The position numbers and the translations under genes were made by a program. A stretch of DNA of 64,000 nt, from assembly GCA_047967505.1 (NCBI GenBank), contig CM106539.1. One strand, 5' to 3'. The DNA is from Dipteris shenzhenensis. Its lineage: Eukaryota; Polypodiophyta; Polypodiopsida; Gleicheniales. The number at the start of each line of letters is the position of its first letter. Within the stretch, counting starts at the first letter, position 1. Shown piece after piece: positions 11,045 to 20,299 of this stretch. The notes beneath the pieces were generated by a model. It was not told where the DNA came from. It made no database searches and was given only the letters and a program-made list of their open reading frames with translations.

Positions 11045-11222
11045 TGCTTACTTGAACACTCGCCATAGCCTGGGAAGTCATGCATCGTCTACATCAAGAT
11101 TGCTTTGTAGTTGAAGTCTCATGATGAGGGAGGCCTGCTCACATCATGCACCTCGATACCTCTCCAAAGTATCTCTAACTCGTCAATCAAAGGCTCCAAA
11201 TAAACATTAGGATTTTTGACTT
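11045..11222 (-). pseudogene. short TNPD (Transposase_21) fragment, third copy
   Basis: On the minus strand this reads VYLEPLIDELEILWRGIEVHD, then after a stop TMHDFPGYGECS. It corresponds to PLIEELQILRRGVRVFD and TMHDYPRYGECAG of the copy at 8 kb. Nucleotide similarity to 8470-8650 is visible (ggaagtcatgcatcgtctacatcaagatt). It is too short and broken to function. It shows that the block from 10 to 14.5 kb contains material from another CACTA element. Confidence 0.75.
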
Positions 11223-11225
11223 TAT

Positions 11226-11375
11226 GTTGTGTTATGCTCTTTTCCCCTCTTCTTTTTCCCCTCTTTCAATCTCTTTTCCCCTCTTCCTTCTTTTCTTTTC
11301 CCCTCTCTTTTCTTATTTTCATATCTCTTTTTTCCTTCTCTTTTCCCCTCTCTTTTCCCCTCTTTTTCATATCCT
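11226..11375. repeat. polypyrimidine tract (CCCCTCTTTTC)n
   Basis: This is about 150 bp of irregular CTTTTCCCCTCTT repeats. The frames reading Phe/Pro/Ser here are compositional. Confidence 0.85.
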
Positions 11376-11400
11376 TTCATACGCACATGCATTTGCCTAT

Positions 11401-11540
11401 GCTTATGCTTATGCATGAGCATATGCTCATATGCTCATGCATAAGCATAAGCATATGCTTTCCCTCAAATGCTTTCCCTCATATGCATTTGCCTATCCTT
11501 ATGCTTATGCATGAGCATATGCTCATGCGTAAGCATAAGC
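11401..11540. repeat. two hairpin-forming palindromes built from ATGCTT/GCATGAG words
   Basis: Palindrome 1 (11401-11452) has perfect 24-bp arms around a 4-nt centre (GCTC). The left arm runs gcttatgcttatgcatgagc + atat, and the right arm is its exact complement. Palindrome 2 (11498-11538) is a related, slightly imperfect version. Both contain CATGCA (RY-like) and CATATG sites. Confidence 0.9.
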
Positions 11541-12575
11541 ATATGCTTTCTCTCGACTTTCATTTAAATGCTTTGCCTCATATGCTTTCGCTCATTTGGA
11601 TTTGCCTATGCTCATGCTTATCTCCTTCTCCTTAGTCGTATTCGGTTCTTTTTTCACATGCTCCTTAGCTATATTTGGTTCTTTTTTTTTCAAACACATT
11701 CTAAATGGAACAACCATGCCCTCACCCATGGGTGTTTTGCCTAAACCCCAACTCGGTTCCCCATGTTGCAAGGTTTATAGACATAGCTTCTCTGCTAGCT
11801 CATGTAAAAGAGAAGATTGTGCAAGAGATTGACTAGGTGAAGTATAACGTGGGGATGCATGCGCTTGGGTGGTGTCCAAGCTGAATGGTAGTGAAGCAGG
11901 GGTGAAGCAGGGGTGACTGAGGAATACATGACACAACCTACGGGATCTTCGTAGGTTGTGGAGAGATCGCCACGACTAGTGAAGCATCAAATATGATTAT
12001 GTAAAGAACATAATGGATTGTGTGGAGGCCTTCATGGATTGCGAGTACATAATCACTGAAGAGCATGACTGCATATTAGAAGAAGTGGAGGATGAGGTCC
12101 CCAGTGGCCCGCCTAGTGGCATGGAAAAGGAAAGTACCTTGGACAAGAACGTAGAGTAGTAGACCTCCTCCACCATTTTGGCATTTTTGGAGAATGTCTC
12201 TTTTGGAGACAAATTTTGCTTAAGCATACTTTTGGGGACATATATTTTTTATATACATACTTTTGGTGATATTTTTTATATATGTAAATCTTCTTGGATT
12301 CCACTTGTCTTTCATAAATATTTGTCATTTCAAAAATGGCTTTTGATAATTGTCTTAAGTAAATCATTGTACTTTAATATTTATCCTTTGTGCATTAATC
12401 TCATTTCATAATTTTCACAAGTGATTAATTGCCTTTTCATAATTTCTTGAGTTTGAATTTCATAATTGTCTTAAGTAATTAATTGTCTATCCGCTTCTTA
12501 CTCGCTCTTGTTTTTTGTTTTTTGTTTTTTGTCTTCGTGTTTGTGTCTACGTTTGTCCAATCCCTCCCAATTAGA

Positions 12576-14170
12576 CATGGGATCACATCGCATGTTCAAC
12601 GAGTATGGAAACCCTCATAGGAGGAGACATCATGATCTCTACTCTCTAGATGACTTTGATTCCAATCAGGTGACACCTCAGGGGCCTACCCCTATGACTA
12701 CTCCAAGCTTGACTCCTCTTGGGGACCTAGCACTACAACTACCCCTCGGGGAACTCCTTTGCTAACAGCCCATGGCTTAATCGGAAGTCCCGACGAGTTT
12801 GTCGCATAGATGACCGATGTGGAGGCAGCGAGATTCTTCTCTCTACTATCCTAGAGGACCTCAGCAAATCCCTCTCCTACATCGACAGCTGGACCTACTC
12901 CCCAACCATCCCCTCTAGCCCCTTTGACTGAGGGGTCATCACTTGGGTGTGCCCATCGTAAGGGAAGCAAGAGTAGGAAGGGTCACTTATGTTGTGCTGA
13001 CTCGGGAGATGTAGAGAGTCAGCACACTCACATCCTTATAGGTCTCCACTTGGTCATGAGACTGAGTACCAGTTAGGTCCCTTGCCCTCTCCTACTCCCA
13101 CTGCTACTCCTCGCTCCATAAGTGCTCGCACAGTAACACCACTCACTCTGGCTCTGCCACTACCATGAGTCCTCCTCACCCAGTCAAGGACCTATCCTAT
13201 GAAATAAAGGGTGCTGGAGAGATAATAGAAAATAAAAAGGGCTTAGCAGTGATGGCCACCATGAGGCGGTTGATGAGCCACCACTTCATGAGTGGCATAG
13301 CTACTGACTGGAGGTACTAGGATGATCAAAAGAAGTAGGCAGTCAATGATGAATTGAAAAGACAATACCCTAATCCCCCAAATTGGGAGTTCAATGAGAA
13401 TTACATGCGAGAGCCCATGGGTGGGATCTTGGAGCATTGTAGGTCAACCTTGTGTACTTCCATCACAAAGGGGAAGGCTAAACCTAGTTGGGCAGACAAA
13501 GTTGACTAGAAGTTTTTCAAGAAGCGGTACAAGGACCATCCCGAAATGTTTGAGGGTCCGAGGAGGGCTATGAGAAGACGACTGGACTCCGTAGGTACTT
13601 TGCACTTTGGTGCAGGTGGACGGTTGGCATTCGAGGCAACTGTGGTAAGTCTACTTCTTCTCATTTAATTATTGTTCTATTTGTTTTATTACATGTTGCA
13701 TGCACTTTATCTAACTCTCATAAATTGGGCCCATAGTAAGTTGCAATGGGTCACCTTCTCACAAACACAGAGATGAGATGCAAGTTTCGCATAGGAACAA
13801 AGCCATGGCTTATTGAGATGGAGGCCATGGGAGCAACGATTGATTGGGCTGAGGTGGCTGCTCACACAGTATAAGTCTACTCCTACTTGTAATCTCACTT
13901 TTTAAATTGTTTTATTATTTAAGTTTCAATCTAATTTCCAATTAATATGGTTTCACTCTTAGAGTGCAAGCTCAAACATCCCATCAATGGAGGTGAGCAG
14001 TGATGATGAGGGATTAGGCTTACACAGTTTCAACGAGGGCCAAGGATCAGGCACAGCTCATGAGGGCTAGAGATCATGTGCAGCTCACGAGGCCTAGGGA
14101 TTAGGCACAGCTCACGAGGGCCAAGGATTAGGCCAACGCAACGAGGATGACGATTTGGATGAGCAGTAGT
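12576..14170 (+). pseudogene. decayed multi-exon gene, possible second (DNA-binding) ORF of a CACTA element
   Basis: It starts MGSHRMFNEYGNPHRRRH and runs through a Pro/Thr/Ser-rich stretch in two frames. A more conserved-looking part follows: MATMRRLMSHHFMSGIATDWRY, ELKRQYPNPPNWEFNENYM, KFFKKRYKDHPEMFEGP and LHFGAGGRLAFEATV (13246-13645). Candidate introns are 13646-13737 (gtaagtct...cccatag) and 13871-13961 (gtataagt...actcttag). The last exon is acidic (SSDDEGLGLHS) and contains a ~30-bp repeat (GQGSGTAHEG-like, three copies). Several in-frame stops mean it is not functional. Its position between CGCTATATAGCG clusters suggests a TNPA-like partner gene, but I do not recognise the family. 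Confidence 0.4.
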
Positions 14171-14191
14171 AGTAGTATTATTAGTAGTATT

Positions 14192-14390
14192 TTGTCTATA
14201 CTTTGGCATATATATGCTTCTGTACATCGACTCGTTTGAGCGATTTTGTATCACCCTTTTTGAAAGGGTAATTTTGTAACAAACAATGTTGTATATGTTT
14301 TGGATGTATTTGCTTCTGTCGATCGGCTCATTTGAGTGATCTTGTATCACCCCTTTCATAAGGAAAATTTTGTAACAAACAACATTCTTT
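14192..14390. repeat. two ~100-bp tandem copies
   Basis: The unit ttgcttctgt.gatcg.ctc.tttga...ttgtatcaccc...aattttgtaacaaacaa occurs at about 14210-14286 and 14307-14382. It lies just after the stop of the preceding decayed gene and may be its duplicated 3' UTR. Confidence 0.75.
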
Positions 14391-14482
14391 TGTAATTATT
14401 AAAAAAAAACATTAGTGGGGCAAAACAGGGCTTGCTTGGCCGTGTTTAGTCCCACTAATGATTTTTGAAGCTTCTGTTAATC

Positions 14483-14525
14483 GTCGCTATATAGCGATGT
14501 TTACCAGTGTCGCTATATAGTGACA
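14483..14525. repeat. CACTA subterminal repeats, second cluster
   Basis: There are two units: gtcgctatatagcgat (14483) and gtcgctatatagtgac (14509), the second carrying TAGTG (14518-14522). They match the 9957-10062 cluster in inverted arrangement. A 10-bp inverted pair cattagtggg/cccactaatg lies at 14410-14460. This is probably the other end of a CACTA element, abutting the coding end of the split transposase at 14527. Confidence 0.6.
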
Positions 14526-14526
14526 T

Positions 14527-15027
14527 TTACTTCCACATGCGCCAAATCCTACATATAGAAAGAACCATGAGTATTAGCCACATAAACCTTGGAAATATGT
14601 TCAAAATCCTTTATTCATATATCACTAATAGCAATGGTAGCAACTTCTACATACTTGAAAAAGAAAGACACCTTTCCTGCAGCTTTCACACAACCATACA
14701 AGTCTAAGGTAGGTGATAAGAAAATATCAATGTAAGATGGTACTATTGATAAGTACATATGTGTGCCCAATGTCCGCTCTTGGTGAGCATCATAGCCTTC
14801 TTGTAATAACTTCAAACACTTTTGTACTTTCTTTGCAGCAATCCTTTGTGCAGCTCTCCAATTTTGTCTATCCTTCCACTCAATATCCCCTTCTTGCAAG
14901 CCATGTTCATCAACCTTGAATAATTGATATACAATTGCTACATGATTCAAAGTCACAAGCTCTCTACCAAGTACCAACCTCCTAGATGCACTATCCAAAG
15001 GATTGATAAGTTTCTTTCCATTATTAA
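14527..15027 (-). pseudogene. C-terminal part of the split DDE-like transposase, two exons
   Basis: Exon a (15027-14655) reads NNGKKLINPLDSASRR, then HGLQEGDIEWKDRQNWRAAQ, ERTLGTHMYLSIVPSYIDIF and AGKVSFFF. A phase-matched intron follows (14654-14549) with donor AA|GTATGT and acceptor TATATGTAG|G. Exon b (14548-14527) then completes FFFKIWRMWK and a TAA. The W-x-x-W ending is what I expect for this family. The segment begins exactly where the plus-strand fragment at 4.2-7.3 kb stops (GLHDQDYM), with no overlap, so the two look like halves of one gene now in opposite orientation. The exact junction splice is not resolved. Its end abuts CACTA subterminal repeats within 2-5 bp. Confidence 0.6.
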
Positions 15028-15039
15028 CTCATGCATATT

Positions 15040-15878
15040 CGTCTGCCCTCATTCTCACACCTAGTCCTCTACTTGCTTCTCCTCCCTCATAATCGTTCAT
15101 GGTTCTTCTCATCCCTCCTCAAACATCACCTACCTTCTATCATAGCCTATCACAATCTCTGTAAACTCTATGACTATTGATGGTAGCATTTGAGGATATC
15201 TCCCATGTTACCATGTGAGAGTACAATTGCAGGATCAATATGTGATCCATGATTGTTTTTTCCAAGAAAAGAAGCATCTTGAACCTCAGTAGGTGCTCTA
15301 AAGAGGAGAATATGAGATAAAATGTTAATTTCATAGTGCTTCAATGTAATTTCTTACTTTGGATTATCCATAGTGGTGCATTGCTTTTGCTAAGGTTCCC
15401 TTAGTTGTTCTTTCAAGAACTTCATGGAGGATGATATGAGAATGGTGGGTATGGATGATATGGACTCTTCATATCGAAAGACACAAAGTCATGCATGAGC
15501 AAGTTGTTTTGGAGGTGATGCAGGACTTGAAGGGAATGGTGATGCAAAGGAGATGCCTAGAGCTTGTGATGCTGCTAATGTAAGTCTTGAAGCTCAAAAT
15601 TTTATTGAAGAAGAAGAATTCACATGATGCATTGCATCTATTGAAATTTAAATTTCTAAAATGATGTTTCTTCATGCGTGCAGTAGCAAGCAAAAATGGA
15701 GAATCTATCCATTTGGGACAAGAAGGCATGGAGAATTCACAATATTGACCCAAGGCAACCTACGTGATCCATTCTAATGTGTTGTACATGAGATTATAAG
15801 AACTTACGAATTGAATGTGAGATTCCAAATAGCATAGCGGTATTTCTTAGGACTTAGTCGAGGATTCAAAGACCCTAT
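15040..15878. other. no recognisable gene
   Basis: This is AT-rich sequence with only short frames. A GTAAGT-type donor follows a short open stretch near 15580, which may be exon debris. I see no repeats, RNA genes or transposon ends. Confidence 0.3.
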
Positions 15879-16252
15879 TGTTGGTGTATTAGAGTTGAAG
15901 AAGAAGAGAAACAGGCTATGAAGCCTCTTTGTAATACAATTTGAAATACAAACACCTATTTCTAATAATATTCTTCTATCTAAAGCAAAAAATTTTCATG
16001 TATCTATGGCCAAATGGTGAATCTTTTGTTATGTCTTTTAATTATCTGTTGCTTTTAATATTACATCTTTTTTTATATCAGCTTGCACACAAAAGTTATA
16101 TCACATTTTCATGTAGCTTACAAGTCAATAAAATGCTGCTTGCCAAGTTTGGCCATTCCAATACATATGTAGAAGGGATTTGACCATGGCACCACATTGA
16201 TTAGATGGAGTGTTTAAAAACCAAAAGATTTTCCTACATCACCTTGTAAAGA

Positions 16253-16655
16253 TTGATGCATTTCATGATTTTCTATGAAGAAATATAGATTTTGAAGGGA
16301 TAGATGAAGAAATTTGGCAGCTTTGGCCATTTCAATGTCAAAATTTGGCAAATATAGAAGGAATTTGACAGCGGCGGAGAAGGCAAAGTTGGGCAGAACA
16401 TCATGGGGTGTCCAAAAATGCAAAAATCCATCATGGCACGAATTTGGCCATCACCCTCCAAATGGCCAAATTCGTGCCGTGGTGGGTTTTTGCAGTTTTG
16501 GACACCCCATGATGTCCCGACCAACTTTATCTTCGATGCCGCGGCCAAATTCCTTCAACATTTGCCAAAAATGGACATTAGAATGGCCCAAATTGTCAAA
16601 TTCCTTCATCTACCTTATTGAAATCCATGTGTCTTTATAGATGCATCAACTTCAA
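16253..16655. repeat. foldback repeat 1: ~150-bp imperfect inverted arms
   Basis: The arms 16301-16450 and 16463-16612 are imperfect complements around a 12-bp centre. Landmarks are ATCATGGGGTGTCCAAAA on the left and TTTTGGACACCCCATGAT on the right. Weaker pairing continues outward to gatgcatcaa-type ends. A transcript would form a hairpin about 150 bp long with scattered mismatches. A sibling lies at 17.2 kb. Confidence 0.9.
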
Positions 16656-17174
16656 CATAGATAAACATGGAAAAGAAAATATTTACAAAGCAACTTAGCA
16701 AATGACGGTTGGTCAATATGACAATTTATGTGCCTTGTAGCACCAGTCTGGTAAGACCCTTAGGCAATATATTTTCTATATAATTTCTTGCGCTTTGGAG
16801 GAACCTTGTAGGTTGGCTATGTCAATGTAATTTTTTATTTAATCTAGAAGACTTTGATCTTCCACTATATCACCTTGTAAATTTTCATTTTCTTTGTTTA
16901 TCTTTCCTTTGGAGCCACCTTTTAGGTTGGCTATGTTAATGAAATATTTGATTTCATATCACTATATCACCTTGGAATAATTCGGTGCATTACATGAGAA
17001 AATATATATTTTGAAGAGGAATCTAAAATTTTCATTTTCTATGTTTTCTTAGTCAGCTATGTCCATGTATCTTTTATTTTAATTTTTAGGTTGGCTACTA
17101 TATCACCTTGTAAAGGATTGATGCACTTCATGATTTCCTATGAAGAAATATAGATTTTGAAGGGGTAGATGAAG

Positions 17175-17446
17175 GAGTTTGACAACTTCGGCCATTTTGA
17201 TGTCCATTTTTGGGCAAATAAAGGATAAATTTGACCACGGCATAGAAGGTAAACTTGGTCATGACATCATGGGGTGTCCAAAAATGGACAAACCTGCCAC
17301 GGCATGAATTTGTCCATTTGGTAGGTTTGTGCATTTTTTGACACCCCATGATGTCCTAACCAACGTTGCCTTCTGCACTGTGGTGGTCAAATTCCTCCTA
17401 CATTTGCAAAAAATGGACACCAAAATTACCAAACTTGGTCAAGAGT
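17175..17446. repeat. foldback repeat 2, sibling of repeat 1
   Basis: The arms run from about 17175 to 17299 and from 17319 to about 17446. They share the CATCATGGGGTGTCCAAAA / TTTTTTGACACCCCATGATG landmarks and the left flank (tgatgca.ttcatgatt.tctatgaagaaatatagatt) with repeat 1. Arms and loop have diverged, so the two copies are not a fresh duplication. Confidence 0.85.
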
Positions 17447-18025
17447 ATTACTTTGACTTGGAATATTCATAATATTTTTCTAAATTAAATTTACAAATAT
17501 ATGTATACAAGTAATAGAACTTAATTGCATCAAATATGAAGAGAATAGTAAAATAGCTATAACTTTTGCACTATAACTCCGATTGCAAATTTTTTTAGTT
17601 CAAAATCGAGAGCATGAGTAGCTCTATGATATTTGACTAGAAAAATATGGTCTACGAATGTTCAAATTCAATGTAGAAGACCTTCAAAAATCAATCAAAA
17701 GTTGAGGGGGTCATAAATTTGTAATTACTTTGGATACAAATGAAGGAAAAGGGACAAGTTTGCATCTAAAGGTTCACCTCTCTACACAACAAACTTGGAG
17801 TTGGTGTATTCAATACTCTACAATTCAAAGTGACATTACCTTATATTGAATTAACAACACATTCAAAATTTCAACCATGACTGAATCAAAATTATTGCTT
17901 ATGACATGGTATCTTGCGAGGAAGAGAATGTGATAGAATGTACATTTTTGTAATATAATCTCTCCATTCAAATACAAAGACTCTTCATAGCCTGTAACTC
18001 CTCTTTGCTACCTCTAATACATAGA

Positions 18026-18990
18026 AAAAAGAGGCTTTTGAAATCCCCAAGTAAGATCCCAATACTAATACCATTAAGGCTCTCCTCTCAAGGTAGCCAG
18101 GAACAAAGTCTTTTACACATTGCCAATGGGATACAATGCAATAGGGGAAGCCATGTGATGTGGATCATAATGATCAAGCTGCCAATACTTTGATGCACTT
18201 CAGTAGTTAAGTAGGCCATTCTAAAAATTGGATGTGGAAGACCACAATGTATCATCATGCTCGACTAATATAGTGCACCAATGAGTGATCTCAAATGCCT
18301 CCTGCATCAATTCAACAACCATTACATTAGTAGACCTAACAAAGCACATTACATTAAAAGACCATAAAATATAAATCAATACATAGAATACTTACCATCA
18401 TGGCATTGTCTCCTTTAATAATGCAAGCAAGGCAAATAGGTATAAACTGTAAACTTTAGACATGAAAACTTTATACATATTACCTAAAAACTTTGGACAT
18501 GAAACCACACAATAAAGCCATCAAAATAAAATTCATCAATGCTTTTAATGTCCTCCAGGTCATGAAGAAAACCTATGCAAATTTCAAAATGCCCAACCTA
18601 CAATTTATGGATAGCTTGTACTAGTCAAATACATTGTTTGATGTTGCACGAGGAATAAAATGGACATTTTTATGCATTTCTCTAGATTCTTGCCTACTAT
18701 TTCACCATTTCAAGTAAAGTTAAAGGACTATACATTTCATTTTCCATGACTAAAAGGTATTCCTACACATAACTTACAGATTGTCCATTGTCAGTTATAT
18801 CAAAGATTCCACTACTTCCCACTCCTATGTTAAAATAGAATCTTTTAAAGAAGATAGGCAAGGAAGGTACATAGTCTAAGAAATACATCCTTCCTCTTGG
18901 GAAGCTTATGTGGACCCTTGGCAAAACCTTCCATGACTATCTAATTAGTCAAACTGTAAGTTAAAGTCAACCAATGCATTTTTCATGTTT
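18026..18990. other. no recognisable gene
   Basis: This is AT-rich single-copy-looking sequence with many stops on both strands. I see no repeats or gene signatures. Confidence 0.35.
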
Positions 18991-19240
18991 TAGAACACAC
19001 TAGAGCTCATAATATTGTCAACTTCTATCACTTTCTTCCTGACCATGCCTCTAGAACACACAAGAGCTCACAATGTTGCCATCTTTGGCCACTTTGGTCA
19101 CTTTATTCCTGACCATGCCTCTACAACACACTAGAGCTCACAATATTGCCAGCTTGTGTCACTTTCTTCCTGACCATGCCTCCATAACACACGAGCTCAT
19201 AGCATTACCACCTTGTGTCACTGTGTTCTAGACCATGCCT
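18991..19240. repeat. minisatellite, about four ~60-70-bp units
   Basis: The units contain GACCATGCCTCTA.AACACAC..GAGCTCA.A.T.TTG.CA. The marker gaccatgcc occurs at 19041, 19111, 19172 and 19231, giving periods of about 70, 61 and 59 bp with internal indels. Confidence 0.85.
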
Positions 19241-19252
19241 GTTGGGAAAAAA

Positions 19253-19640
19253 ATAGCTGTAGGAGAGGAAAGAGTAGTTGTATCCTATATGAAAAGGAAA
19301 AGAAAGAGGGAATAAGCTCCTGTAGGAGGGAAAAGAGTTGCTATAGCAAAAGGAAAAGTGCCTATAGGAGGGAAAAGAGCACCTGTACCAGAAGGAGAAG
19401 CACCTACAGAAGGGAAAGAAAACTTGTAGGATATGGTGGCTAAGCAAGAGGCCATAGAGCAAGAGGGTAGATCAAGAGAGGAAAGAGAAGGCGGAGGTAG
19501 AGCATGAGGGGATAGAGGAAGAGGAGGCACAAAAACAGTGAGAAGAGTAGGAGAGAGAAGACTAGTTGTAGGAGGTGCTGCAACCCAAATTTTGAAAAAT
19601 GGAGGGAGAGAGCAGCTGGACCAGAGCAAAGGAGAAGAGA
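19253..19640 (+). repeat. degenerate Lys/Pro-type coding repeat (APVGGKR-like)
   Basis: One plus frame reads APVGGKRVAIAKGKVP, IGGKRAPVPEGEAP and TEGKENL, a ~33-36-bp purine-rich repeat. The frame is interrupted upstream by TAA and continues as Glu/Arg/Gly-rich low complexity. It may be a decayed basic repeat protein or the variable N-terminal part of the adjoining CACTA gene; it is not recognised. Confidence 0.35.
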
Positions 19641-19756
19641 GAGAGGGGGCAGACCTATAGTAGGCTAGAGGACAAAAGAAATTTGTCCAAAATATCCCAC
19701 AATGGAGGAAGAGGGAAGTTGGACTAGAGTAGAGGAGCAGAGAAAAGGGGTAGAGC

Positions 19757-20065
19757 CGGTGGATGTTTTTTCTCTAGTGGTTTATGAAAACTTTGAAGGG
19801 ATTTGTAAGGTAGAGAGCAAGACCGAAAGAAAGCGGGATGGCTTGTGCAAGAGTCATTAGTATATATCACGGAGTTTCTTACATCCACGAATCTGGATAT
19901 GCTACAAGCTTGGCATAACAAGGATGATAATCGCATCGTTGGCGAGGTTCCCCAAGGAAAAGGGATTGAAAAAAAGATGAGTGAAGAGGAAATTGAGAAA
20001 TTCAATAAGTTTTGTATCCTCAATAGCAAGGAGATGCAAAAGTGGATTGAGAGATATGAAGTAGC
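19757..20065 (+). pseudogene. CACTA transposase fragment (region before DUF4216)
   Basis: The frame 19845-20065 reads VYITEFLTSTNLDMLQAWHN, VGEVPQGKGIEKK and FNKFCILNSKEMQKWIERYE. It matches, in opposite orientation, the segment at 34.37-34.56 kb of the second CACTA relic. It breaks off at WIERYEVA, where the Copia LTR begins. It and the DUF4216 piece at 24037-24270 are the two sides of one CACTA copy split by a Copia element. Confidence 0.7.
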
Positions 20066-20246
20066 TGAGAGTGCTCTCAATGGAAGCAAGAACGGAAGAG
20101 GGAGAGAGAGCGAGAGAGAGAGACAAAGAGCCACACAAGTTTTGGTGGGTGCAGAACCACCCTAATCTTCTTTTTCATTCATTTATATATGTGTTTGAGT
20201 ATTGTACATAACCGGGGTTAAGGCACAGTGACCTTTAACCCCCACA
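20066..20246 (-). repeat. 3' LTR of the minus-strand Copia at 20-24 kb
   Basis: Read on the minus strand it starts TGTGGGGGTTAAAGG directly after a polypurine tract (AAGTGGGAGGT) and ends near GCACTCTCA, where CACTA similarity resumes. The inner boundary is firm. The outer boundary is 20066 or 20072. It contains a CT/GA microsatellite. Confidence 0.6.
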
Positions 20247-20299
20247 ACCTCCCACTTAACGGACAATGTGCCTTTAAGGGAGAATAACTAGTGAGCATA

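Larger units (their letters stand above)
15879..18025. mobile_element. possible non-autonomous element with related inverted ends
   Basis: The left segment TGTTGGTGTATTAGAG...ACAGGCTATGAAGCCTCTTTGTA (from 15879) resembles the complement of the right segment near 17945-18025 (TATTAGAG...TACAGGCTATGAAGAGTCTTTGTA). The interior holds two long palindromes and several copies of ATATCACCTTGTAAA and TTTAGGTTGGCTATG words, with no coding capacity. No TSD was found. Two decayed inverted LTRs are an alternative. Confidence 0.3.

Noticed and set aside
11216-11635. Plus-strand hydrophobic frame (139 codons)
   Set aside because: It is produced by a polypyrimidine tract followed by ATGCTTATG palindromes; two other frames over the same DNA are also open.
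7296-15027. A simple GT-AG intron joining GLHDQDY to NNGKK across the two transposase halves
   Set aside because: The candidate donor (TATAT|GTAGAA) and acceptor (CATGAG|TT) are one base out of phase, and the halves lie on opposite strands.
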